Of a stretch of DNA of 64,000 nucleotides, positions 11,501-21,759 are shown piece after piece. Under the pieces are notes generated by a model. The model was given only the letters and a program-made list of their open reading frames with translations. It was not told the DNA's origin and made no database searches. The stretch is taken from assembly GCF_000182925.2 (NCBI RefSeq), contig NC_026507.1:3968001-4032000 (forward strand). Reading direction: 5' to 3'. This DNA comes from Neurospora crassa OR74A (taxonomy: Eukaryota > Ascomycota > Sordariomycetes > Sordariales > Sordariaceae). The translations under genes were made by a program, and so were the position numbers. How positions within the stretch are numbered: position 1 is the first letter of the stretch; the number at the start of each line of letters is the position of its first letter.

Positions 11501-11527
11501 GTGGCGGCGATCCAGTAAATATGATAA
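11501..11527 (-). promoter_or_regulatory. Core promoter (TATA-like) of methyltransferase 2
   Basis: The gene strand reads ATATTTACTGGATCGCCGCC at about 84-110 bp before the ATG, the same position and nearly the same sequence as in copy 1. This is the best-conserved stretch of the proximal promoter between the two tandem genes. Confidence 0.45.
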
Positions 11528-11581
11528 TTTCGACGCCAATTACCCCTCTTGTCTTCTGCCTCCCTACAATCCTTCTATGGG

Positions 11582-11614
11582 AGCGGTCAAGCTTGAAGGT
11601 AACATCGATCCTTT
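11582..11614 (-). promoter_or_regulatory. Shared upstream element, methyltransferase copy 2
   Basis: The plus strand carries AGCGGTCAA followed by GAAGGTAACATCGATCCTTT, 165-197 bp upstream of the start codon. It matches the element at 8787-8820 in copy 1 and its counterparts near copies 3 and 4. Confidence 0.5.
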
Positions 11615-12119
11615 CCTTCGGGTTGCCGGTCGTTGAGCTTCTCGATGGGATTCGTCGCTTGGATACCTTTGGGGCTAACGGTGGTTACTTGAACTCAAGC
11701 AACCACAATATGGTCTTCTTGTTAGTCTTTCGAAGTATCTTGAGATTCACAAACAACGTGGTTGGACTGCGTGGATTACCATTGGCTGAACCCCCTCGCA
11801 CACAGTAAACAATTGAGTCGGCAAACGTTAGAGTCTGCGTATTCACTCGTTCACACACAATCAGGCTGATAACAAATAGTTTCTGCGACGTGTCATCGGC
11901 CCAAGCCAGATGCAACCTATATTGAGCAGACATGATCCGATAAGAAGAAAGTCACACGAAGAGGACTGTTCGCTGCCGGTCAATGATTGCTTAGAACCCC
12001 ACGTTTTTTTGGTCTTCAATATAGCTCCAATCTTCAGGTAGTCAGCGAAAAGCTCGACGGGGCCGCAATAAAGGACTGGACATGAAGGATCACCGAGCCA
12101 CAACGAATTTCCAATCAAT

Positions 12120-13850
12120 GTGAATGGTCTCGGGGACATACCTATTAACGCCGGCAGCACAACACCCTGGACCGACCCTGGGGGCCCACACAGCAGTGCT
12201 ACGTTGTTATGCGCTGCATGCAGTTTGAACAGGCCTCGCTTGAGAATCCCTGCATCAGCTTTCCCCTCTCACCCTTCAAGCCTTTTCCAGGCTGGCCTGA
12301 GACATGGTAAATCTTCTTCTTGCCGCCACTGCTCTTCTCGGGGCTATCCAGTCCCTGTTTTAGTATGATGTCCTGCTTTGTTCTGTTTTCGTCAACAACC
12401 CTGAGCTCTGTCCGGTCATCGGGTGTCATGAGAATTCTGGCCATCAATGCGTAGCCAGGCATAATACCGCTCCAGCCCAGCTGGAGAAATACGTGCGAAA
12501 AGCGTCGGAGGCGCCGCTCAAACAAAGAAGTGGCCGTTTCCGTGGTAGGTAATGTCACCTGTTGGCCCACGGATCTCCACTTCAGAGCTGAGAGCAACGC
12601 AGTCAAGGATATGGGATAGTGTGCCGCCTAGTTGCGAAGGGGAAGGAAAGTAGGTCTTCACTGTTAAGTCAAAAGTTCCAAACTGGCCGTCCATCAGTGA
12701 ACGGTTGGTCACTTCTTTCGTGGCGTCGGATCTTGGAGAAGTATGTATTTGTCTTGACGGCGATGGGCGCCGGTGTGTACATGATGCTTCGGGGGCTTGT
12801 GATCGGTCTTCCCGAGGATTCGTTACCATGAATCCGACTGTCTTGGGCTGGTAGAAGTGGTTGAGTGGGAGTGTATTGCCAAATGAGCATCCTGTCTCGA
12901 AGATGAAAGCCTACTTTGAGGTGCTGGCAGGTACCTCGGCCGAGATCAGCCTTTCCTTCAGGAAGCTGAAAGGTATACATGTTTGTATCAAGCGAGACTT
13001 GCCGTCGGTTGATGAGCTTGACGGGAATCCGGCGTCATCTTTTAAGGGCAAGATCTGTCTTTGCTCTGGATGCTTCTTCGCTGCTGCTTCTGCACTGTCT
13101 CTATTGAAGTTAGCAGTCTTGTCACTAACGCGGTCGAGGATGTAATGACGATCTCGGGCTTTACAATGTACCAGGCCCAGGACATTTTATGTTGGCTTTT
13201 CTGGCTGGGTCGTTGTGGACGCATTCAAGGCGCGGACTGTGATGCTCTTTGCTCGGAGGAGCTGCGAAACGTCGACGTCGAGATGCCGGTGGATCCAAGC
13301 CAAGAACCTGTTTCCATGTCGAAGGGGCGAGTCGGTGGACTCGCGAGTGGTGTAGAGCCAGTTGTCCTCCCCCCGTCGAGCGAGACTTTGACCATCTGGG
13401 AGATCCATGGCGTTGATGAAGTGCTTTTCGCCGGTGCGGATGAGGTCGGGACATTGCAGGAGCCACTGCAGTTGTCGGGGGTGTCATTGCCATGGTTCTG
13501 CTTCAGTTGGGAGACAAACGTCTGTCTCGTGCTCGAGGCTGTGGAAGAGGACTGGAGAGAGAGATCCTGCGGGGTAATCTACCAAGTGGACATTGGTGCT
13601 GCCGGTTTGCTCCTTCCTTCCTACCTACCTACCTACCTAGGTACCCTCATGCCCACGCTCTTTCCCTTTGGACTCGGAGGTGGCCTGATTGATGTGGCGT
13701 GCTGCTTCAGCCGTTGCTTCTCCTTCAGTTCAGTTGTTCGCTTGGTACGAGGTATCGGCTCTCCACTCAAATTTTGCTCTCAGACTGGGCGTCTGTCTCG
13801 CGGCTGCCCTTGGCCTGCCGTTTGGTCTTGGCCTGCTCCTATTCCTCCTT

Positions 13851-13902
<52 letters not shown>

Positions 13903-14294
13903 GTCTGGTATCGCTGCATGTTCCTTTGCAGGCCACTTTTCGTTCTTTGTTGTTCACCCAGTCCTCGGTCGTATTCAACACAGTCATTGATATCGCCAAC
14001 CCAGCGGCCTCACCCCGGGATACCTGATGTGGAAGTTTCGCTGGCACTGGATGACAACGCAAAAGTTGACCAACTCGCCCTTGTCGACCTTGCGCCTCAT
14101 TTCCTCCAGCTGTGTCCGGGCCTCCAGGTGTCTCCAGCATCCTCTTCGCGCGGGTGAGTGAGTGCTAAATGCTGATGTCGATTGACGAATACAACCCGGA
14201 TGACTTCGTTCACGCCGGAATCAGGATGGTCTTGCACTCTCAACTTCCACCGGGTGGAATGGGGCATGGTCGGCTTCCCGCTTTCAGTTGCCAT
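12120..14294 (-). pseudogene. Nitrate reductase-like gene relic
   Basis: Minus-strand fragments in changing frames follow the order of a fungal assimilatory nitrate reductase. From 14294 there is a start with RWKLRVQDHPDSGVNEVI, then KVDKGELVNF and a QE-repeat encoded by (CAGGAG)n. At 13480-13187 comes a piece of the Mo/dimerisation region (VRALNASTTTQPEKPT), where the expected Trp after QPEKPT is a TAA stop. At 13030-12880 the FAD domain starts (IPVKLINRRQVSLDTNMYTF). At 12694-12540 it continues (GTFDLTVKTYF, EVEIRGPTGDITYHGNG). The NAD domain (PGYALMARILMTPDDRTELR) and LLCGPPG follow near 12195. Most of the Mo domain and all of the cytochrome b5 domain are absent. At least four frame changes and several stops mean it cannot encode a full enzyme. 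The FAD-site Arg before YTPT is Trp, and GGSGITPG reads GWSGIMPG. A related flavo-heme reductase ancestor is possible. Confidence 0.75.
13850..13902. repeat. (TGCTCC)n hexanucleotide repeat
   Basis: About nine tandem hexamers. On the minus strand they encode alternating Gln-Glu inside the nitrate reductase relic, in line with a Q/E-rich linker that has expanded. A (TACC)n run lies close by at about 13620-13640. Confidence 0.85.
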
Positions 14295-15351
14295 GATGCT
14301 CAAGATTGCGCAATGTTCGACACGCGTCTGAAATGCTTGGAACAGTTACGCCGCCCCTAAAACGGAAGAATGGGTGGGCGAGTGGAAGGGGGTACCATTA
14401 TATCGTATACTGCCCGCTCATCCGGGCCATTTTGGATGTGGTCGGTACCTATTGGTGCAAGGGTGCGTGGTCTTGTCCAGACATCAGGGACAGCATCTGC
14501 TATGAGCCTATCTGCCACCAGTACTAACCAAAGCCTTTCGACGTTAGATCAATAACAAACATCCCTACCTCCCGCACTACACCCCCACATACCACTGCTC
14601 GGAGCGGGACGCCCCGCGCACTTGCCGCGCAGTCTTGTCCGACAGCTCTCCCCCGAAAAATACAATCAATCAATCAATCAAGCTCTCCCCCGACCACGCA
14701 AACCAAGTAGGTCGCAAAGTGGAGATGTTGCAAGTGAGGCTCTTGACATAACCGTCAAGCCCCTAGCCAACAACTTGACGTCTACACAGCATGTCAGCCT
14801 TCATCGCCATGTTTTCGACAAATGAGCTCGGTGAGTTTCTCCGGTTGGGCTGAAGCAGAGTCTGTTGTATTGGGCGTGTTATTCATGAGCTGGCGGCCAA
14901 GTCGACTGACACATGACAGCCGACTCCTTCCAGGCCCGATCTTCATTCAGCTCAACCATATTGGGAACTTCGGCGCTCAAATTGTGCTACCTTACAAGCA
15001 GTGCTTACCTGTTGGCGAGATACGCGTGTGTCTTTGGCTGCTTCACCTATCTGTATCAACAAAGCCATGTAGATTTCGACCCAGCCCGAGGGGCTAATGC
15101 ATGGCGAGGTGAAGGCCCACTCATTGGACACGAACATCACAGCCTCTCCAGCTGTTCGTCCTTTGCCCAACAGCGCCTGGTCTTAAGGAATCCGACATGT
15201 GATCGATACTGACTACTGAGACCCGGGGACACAAAACACCCACATTCTTTTCCTTCGGCACCGTCCCTCAAACGCAACACGTTCGGTGCACGTTGCCCCT
15301 ACCCTCTCAATATCACGACATATCGGGTTCTGCACCCGCTCGACACACAAG
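14295..15351. other. Spacer upstream of the ankyrin-CorA gene
   Basis: No gene is supported. A small CAAT tandem repeat is visible near 14661-14680. The right part should hold the promoter and leader of the ankyrin-CorA gene. Confidence 0.5.
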
Positions 15352-18300
15352 ATGGGACCTCCGCGCAAACAAGAGACCTCGCAAAAGTTGAAGCGGCTCA
15401 AAGAGTTCTTCCGGTCCGGTGGGAAACGCCAACAGCCTCAAGCTCCCAGACGTCCAGACGAGGACAAGAACATGCTATCCCCGACACGGACCCTGTCTTT
15501 CAATAGCTATCTTGAAAAAGTGGAGGAGGAAAACAAGCGACGTCTCCAGGCGGCAGTAGATATTCGCCAAGCCATCACCCAAAACGACTATTACCGCGTC
15601 ATTGAGTTATATCAGCAACATGCCGCTCTTCGTCCCAAAGACAAGAGAGGGCGAACTCCGCTTCATGCGGCTGCCGAGCTGGGCCGAGACCTTATCCTGC
15701 GCTTTCTCCTGGATCAAAAAGGTGTGAGCCTCGATGCCACCGACATCCATGGCCGCACTGCTCTACACTTCGCATCCATTAATAATCATGCTGATTGCGT
15801 ATCCTACCTCTTGGAGAGGGGAGCAAATGCTCAGCTTGTTGATGGAAACGGCCACTTGCCATCGTTCTACGCGTCAACTGACACAAAAGCCAAGTTCGAC
15901 AATCCCCCCATTGTCCATAGCAGCGACCAGTATGCCGCTGCCAATAACTGGAGAAACAGGGCTACGTTCGACACAGGACCAACACCTCCTAACGGGGCCC
16001 GAGAGGAAGTGTGTCGTTATTTCCAAGGCAGCCTCTGGGTACCCGACCTATCTACCAGATTTCGTATACTTCCGGTTTGGGAGTTGGTGTACGAAGCCGG
16101 TCGATATGAAGATCTTTGTAGGCGGTTTAGCATTCGCCAAGAAACAACGGTGGACAAGAAGAAATGGATCCATCTGCCAATTACCAGCAGGGACCTACTT
16201 CTTGACCTTACAAAGAGGATTTACACTGCTTCAGGGCGCGATCTACAGTCATATCAGAGAGTGGAAACGCTTGTCGTCGACATGTTTCAACAGGTTGATG
16301 TGACAGGTCCAGAGGGGAAGGTCCACTTCAAGGTATGTGTATCCTATCATACTTGCCCAGACGTTTGCATGTCGAGGCATCTGACGTTTTGTAGTTCAAG
16401 AGCTTGAAGCATAGCGGTCAAACCGACTCCGACGAAGGGCGATCTAAATCCGGAAGCATTTATGCGATGGCCGTAAGTCGCAATATTCTCATACTGACCT
16501 TTGTGCGCACAAATTTTGATCGCATTGCTGTTGTAGCTTCCTGTGGTCGATGTCGACAAGAAAGATTACGTTTCTGTGGCGCGCGTAGCCCAAGAACAAG
16601 CGACGAAAAAAGCGAAGCCGAGGCAAGAAACAAAGTTGTATCTTGGTGATCGTGCAAAGAAGCACTTTGGCTATATGCTCAAGGCAGTGGGCTTCATGGG
16701 CCAACCGCTGCCTCGTTGCCTCGACCAATCCTATCATGACGACTTGGACAGCGATAAACTGGATTTTCTCAACAACGACCAGGTCATCGTACGGTACATC
16801 AGATATCTGAAGGCCAGATGCTCGCGGGCTGCCAAAGAAATGGGATATTCGGCTGGCCTTGACTCGGCGGATCTTGGCGAAAAGGCAAGAGCTCATGCTC
16901 AGTACGAAGACGCTGAGCCAGCGCCTCAAAATGAACCCGACCATCGCCAGCAACCGACGAGCATCCGAGTAGGATCCTTAGAAAACGACAGACCTCCAGC
17001 ACAAGACAATACGACCAGTCATATCTCGAGGGAACAAGGACCACAGCCATTGGAACAGACATCCTTCGAAGCACCGCGACCTCCACACAGCCCACGAAGG
17101 ACCTACACTGGTGCTTCGACGACATCACAGCCGCGCCAGTTTTCGCTTCAACGCTCAGACACCGATAAAAGCATGTCTCCAGAGGATGCGATGAGGCTTT
17201 TCGAGTCTCTGCACGTTGAAGCGAGTGACCAGAAGAAGCTACCACAATCTGAGAAGCCATCCATGTTATCCGGATTGGGCCCTTCTAACGTAACCCACCA
17301 ATCTCCCGGCCAAACTGAACATCGGGCAGGCCCAGCCACGCCAAAGCCTGCAACGCCTGGCACCCCCGGTGCTTTTGTGAAGGGACCTGCGGACATTGGG
17401 GATCAGGGAAACGCGAACAGCGGTGGCCCGGGATATGTGTTTGCGTCTGAACCAATATCTTTAAAAGAGTCAGATGACTTTTTGACTGTCCCGTATTTCT
17501 GGCTCTTCAAACTCGACGCAGGTAAGTATCACCTGAGCAGATCTCATTAGCCATTGCTTCTCTAACCATTAATTCCACATCTATAGACACAATAGTAACT
17601 CTCTACCCGGAGAGGTGGGACATGGGGAACGAACAACAACTGCAGCGTCATATTCTGGACAGTGTCAGTGATGACCGGCACATTCACAGCAAAACTCATG
17701 ACAACAACGGCGAGGACCTGGACATAGATCTTGTAACCAAGGCTATTCTGAAAGCGTGCATGTCTTTCGAGGCAAAGGCGCTTGTCCCGTCCATCAATCC
17801 GGATGCCATCTTCGATGAGGATGACGAATGTAACGGTGGAGAGCTCAGAAGGGTGATGCTTCCGTATACAGAAGCCTTTTCGGCCTCAATCGCTCAGCTT
17901 GTAGGTCCCCTTCGCTTGATGCTCATTCTTTGCTTACTTCTCCGTCGTTGTCATGCTCAACGATTCTAACGTTTCATGTGATCACCACGCAGTACTTCCA
18001 AGTCACACAACGCTTTGATAGGTTGAAAAGGGGAATGGGCTCGATTAGCAAAGACCCAAACAAGTTCTACCAAGACACACAGAACGAAACGGCCATCCTC
18101 ATCGACATCGATGATACCATTGGCGAGATCGGGATGATTAAACGAATCTTGTCAAATCAGATCAAGATCTTTGATCGATTCCAAAATGAGGTTCGAGGCA
18201 AGAACCCTAACAAGGTTGCCAAAGTACACGAGGGAGAGATCTTGGCACGGTTTGATATACTCGAGGATGAAGCGAATCGTGTCCGGTCCATGGTACGTAC

Positions 18301-19203
18301 ATTGGGTTAATGTAGTTCATGACCGAAAACTAAGCGTGTCGGCTGTACAGGTTACTACCTTGCTGAACTTGCGTCAACGAGAAGCAACTCTCGAGGACGC
18401 TCTGTCCATGGGTGAGCAATCGACCATGCTCTTCGTTTTCACTGCAGTGACTGTCCTATTTGTAAGCCCCACAAAATCTCTTTTCGTGCTTCACGTTATT
18501 TTAGAAAGCTGACAGAAATAAACCAAAAGGCCCCTCTATCATTTGTTGTTGGACTGTTGGCCCTGAATGTAGACGGGCTTCCGGATAGATGGAGTCGGCC
18601 ACCACTCGCCGAAGTTTTCGGTAAGTATGCCTTGCTGTCTTCCGGCTTTAGTCTTCCATCATCCACCACGACAGGCGAGACTAACCGTTCGAAATAGGCC
18701 TCTCTACCTTGGCAACTGGTGGTCTTTGCGTGATCTTGTGGTCCATCTTCAACCGGTACTACCGGCGTGCTCATGGTCTCGACAACGACCTTGACTTCGA
18801 TCCGAGTCCATCGGCTGAGAATGGATACCAAATGAAGAGCTCGGCATGGTGGAGAAGGACGTGGCCGACTATATTTGAAGGACGGAGCCGTAGAAAACCG
18901 ACAGTACGAGGAACCCCGGCTGTTTTCCATCAAGGACCAGGAGAACAAGGCCCGAACCGAGACGCCATTTTACATAGTCCTACTCGACAAGACAATGCAG
19001 GTGCAGATTCCAATTTGCAACTTGTCGGAAGCTTAAGGGGTGGTACAAGAAGAAGAAGAGGTATGAGCGGGGAGATGAGTATAGGGACGAGTCTTTCTTC
19101 ACTGTCCATGGCATCGTCGAGTCGTGTATGGTCATGGAATGGGAGAACAAAACCGGATGGGCTGGCGTTGGGAGACATCGAGTTTGGTGTCCTTCATGTG
19201 TAA
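15352..19203 (+). CDS. Ankyrin-repeat protein with CorA-like transmembrane end
   Basis: Eight exons: 15352-16332, 16395-16472, 16537-17521, 17587-17900, 17993-18292, 18351-18461, 18530-18620 and 18698-19203, giving 1121 residues. A basic N-terminus is followed by ankyrin repeats at about residues 99-185 (RGRTPLHAAAELGRDLI, HGRTALHFASINNHADCV). A long polar, partly disordered middle follows, then an acidic and helical section typical of the CorA cytosolic funnel. Two transmembrane helices lie near residues 910-935 (LFVFTAVTVLFAPLSFVVGL) and 958-972. The loop after the first helix reads ALNVDGLP where magnesium channels have GMN. The selectivity motif is therefore changed, and magnesium transport should not be assumed. 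The last ~140 residues are Ser/Arg-rich and cytosolic. Ankyrin-CorA fusions are common in Sordariomycetes; their role is unclear. The start is the first ATG that precedes all domains. Confidence 0.88.
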
Positions 19204-19367
19204 GTGGCACTGGCCTAGTACGCGTTGAGCAGCTTGAGCTGGCTCTAGATACCTCAGAGTACAGGAACAAAAAGGCAGGGGACGAGCTTCTCAAGACCAT
19301 GAAGATTTCCAGACGATCCATCTGCGCCAGTATCAGCTCCCCCTTACTTCCTTCCTCGGCTTCCATA

Positions 19368-20744
19368 TCACTCCATATCCCCAGCTCGAACAACCTCCAT
19401 CAACAAACTCTTCATCATCACTCCAGCATTATTTGCATTTTCCCCCTTTTCCATCACCTGCAAGTTTGTTTCCAACCGGTACACGTAACCCTCCATCCCA
19501 CTTTCCCTTTCAGTTTCAGCCGACATGTCCGGCAGCGGCAAATACTCCACCCCTTCCACCCCCTCTTGTAACGATAGCCAGCTGGCAAGAAGCATGCCCT
19601 CCACTAGCCAGAGGGATCGTTCTCCTGAGTCTGTAAAGGGATAATCTTGGTGCCGGGCTTGGTTTTGCTTCGTAGCAGTATTATCTCTACCTCTACCTCT
19701 ACCTCTACCTCCACCTCTATCTTCACCTCCATCTCTAGTTCCAGTTCCAGTTCCAGTTTCAGCACTAGAGGTACCTCCAATCCCAGTAGCAATCCCAGCA
19801 GTAGCGCCATGTCCGGTTCTACTACCTGTCGATGATACTCCGACAGGTAGGGCCGCGATGGGGGTTTGCTGTTGTCCAGCAGCACGTTGTCGGGAAAGTG
19901 CAATTGCATCGTCTAATCGATCAATCCAATCTAGGTAGGCGTCGAACCAGGAACTGGAAGTACTTTTTCTTGAGGTAGGGGTACCTGTACTGGAGGGGAG
20001 GTGTGTGTGGTAGAGGGATTGTAGGTGGGAGAGCTTGACGCGGTGGAGTGCACGTGTACGTGGGCGGCGTTTGGTGTTGTTGCTAGCTGGGTCGTGGGGT
20101 GTTTGCCTCTTTGTAGAAGCGGAAGCGGAAGCGGAAGCGGTATAGTACATGTGCGAGGAACTTGAACTATTGGCGTCTAGACCGGAGGGGCGGATGTAGT
20201 ATCTGATTTTCATGTTCGATGAGTTTGAAATGCCGGCCTTATTTGCTGCCATGAGGATGTCTTGCTGTGAACTTCGCTGCTTCGATGCCTGCGTCATCGT
20301 CGCCAACACGGGTCCTAGCCTAGAGGTAGAGGTAGAAGGCGTACTCCTAGCAGGCGTAATACTCGCTCCACCCGTTCCCGTCGTCATCATCCCAAAGGCT
20401 CCACGTAACGGGCTACTGAGCAACACTCCGTCTATGCTTCCATGTCCGCGGGAAACGGGAGCGGTGGTAAATAACTGCTGCTGGGACTGAATGGGCGTGG
20501 CGCTGCCGAATGGGTCCAACGAATCCGTCGACATAGGAGTAGAGGTAGAGGTATGTGGTGTGCGGAGACTGATGGTGATGGATCCGTCTGGCTCAAGGGA
20601 AAGTAAGAGGCCATAGTTGGTTTCGAAGGAAAGGGTGACTTTTGGAAATTGAGACTGAGACTGGGAATGGGGAGATGTGGTGGCTAGGGTGCAGAGGAGG
20701 AAGGCCAAGTCCGTGTTGGTGAGTGTTGGTGATGTTCGTGACAT
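19368..20744 (-). CDS. Unrecognised low-complexity protein
   Basis: A single uninterrupted 458-residue frame with no family I recognise. Conserved-looking ends flank a low-complexity middle. The N-terminus (SPTLTNTDLAFLLCTLATTS, VTLSFETNYGLLLSLEPDG) resembles a small globular domain. The C-terminal third includes SSWFDAYLDWIDRLDDAIAL and SGERSLWLVEGMLLASWLSL, helical and rich in Trp and acidic residues. Between them are Ser/Thr/Gln-rich tracts, an ASASASAS run, and a Gly/Thr/Arg segment (GTGTGTRDGG, GRGRGRGRD) encoded by CTCTAC-type repeats at 19685-19719. Its 3' end lies 164 bp from that of the convergent ankyrin-CorA gene. Frame length and the structured ends favour a real gene; function is unknown. 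Confidence 0.7.
   Translation of the reverse strand: MSRTSPTLTNTDLAFLLCTLATTSPHSQSQSQFPKVTLSFETNYGLLLSLEPDGSITISLRTPHTSTSTPMSTDSLDPFGSATPIQSQQQLFTTAPVSRGHGSIDGVLLSSPLRGAFGMMTTGTGGASITPARSTPSTSTSRLGPVLATMTQASKQRSSQQDILMAANKAGISNSSNMKIRYYIRPSGLDANSSSSSHMYYTASASASASTKRQTPHDPASNNTKRRPRTRALHRVKLSHLQSLYHTHLPSSTGTPTSRKSTSSSWFDAYLDWIDRLDDAIALSRQRAAGQQQTPIAALPVGVSSTGSRTGHGATAGIATGIGGTSSAETGTGTGTRDGGEDRGGGRGRGRGRDNTATKQNQARHQDYPFTDSGERSLWLVEGMLLASWLSLQEGVEGVEYLPLPDMSAETERESGMEGYVYRLETNLQVMEKGENANNAGVMMKSLLMEVVRAGDME
19685..19719. repeat. (CTCTAC)n hexanucleotide repeat inside a coding region
   Basis: Tandem CTCTAC/CTCCAC hexamers followed by GTTCCA-type units to about 19765. On the minus strand they encode the Gly/Arg- and Gly/Thr-rich tract of the unrecognised protein at 19368-20744, a likely site of length polymorphism. 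Confidence 0.75.
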
Positions 20745-21759
20745 TTTGGTTGTAGATGGAGGTAGGTAGGTAGGTGTGGATTTTGGAATGAGGCTGCCCG
20801 GTTATTCAACACGGATTCCGGGATGAGGGACTGACTGACTGACTGACTGATGGTGGGTAGGTAAAGAAGGGAGAGATACTGGCACCGTCAGATCTGGAAA
20901 GAACGGTGGTCGAGAGTGGGAGGATATAGGAGGGGAGGGCTATAGTTCATCGTGATATAGCTGCGGCACGAAAGTCGAATGTGAATGAGCGGGGTGAAGA
21001 GGTAGGTAGGTAGGGTTGTGCCAGATTGGTCCAACGTCATCTGAACAATACAGGTACGAGTTCAGAAAGAGTCGTACCTGGGGTTCTATGATACATGACA
21101 TAGCAGTTTTCGTGTGTTATCCTCATACCTACCTACCTATGAATACCAACAAGTGAAACTCATCGTCCCCACCCACCCTTATAAGCTGACTGTTTAGCAG
21201 AGTTTCAAGTAGAGCTTTCCACTTGAGGCAGTCTTCCCGAATAAACAAATTAAGATCAGTACGCTACACTCACAAATTCCCAGATCCTCAAATGCACGAT
21301 TGCGGGGCCTCGGAGAATGTTGAGCTCGGCTGACATCCCAGTGCCGGAGAGTGCCATAAAAGGGGCTCGATTGGCTGTGGATGACCGCTCAAAGAACGGT
21401 ACTGCCACCCACCGAATGTCTGTCATTGGTTTTCCTTGCCGCTGAAGGTCAGTCAGCACTGAGAATAGAACAGAGCAGTGGTTTCGTTTTCCGATGGGTC
21501 TCTCTGGTTGTTTGATGGTAGAAGACACGGTTTGGGAAAAGGGCTGTTCCGTGTTTCAATTCATGTGCAGCTTAACAGCCAAGGTGAAGCCAAAGGCTGA
21601 AGTGACGTATGTAAATGCCAATCTCGGAAATCTTCTTCCTAAACCAAAGTTGCATGCTATATGGGTATCTTCGCCAAAAAGAATATGTACATGTAGAATA
21701 TTAGGCATTAATGATGTTCGTCGTCGCTGCGTGAAGGCACTTCCTCATTCTTCCGTTCT
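20745..21759. other. Spacer with GGTA islands
   Basis: No gene is seen. It contains GACT repeats at about 20828-20848, GGTA/TACC islands near 20760, 21001 and 21127, and the probable promoter of the unrecognised minus-strand protein. A 90-codon minus frame at 21256-21528 has no domain. Confidence 0.5.

Noticed and set aside
13061-13990. 309-codon plus-strand open frame
   Set aside because: It lies antisense to the nitrate reductase relic and its Pro-Ala run is just the complement of the QE-coding (CAGGAG)n repeat. No domain is present on this strand.
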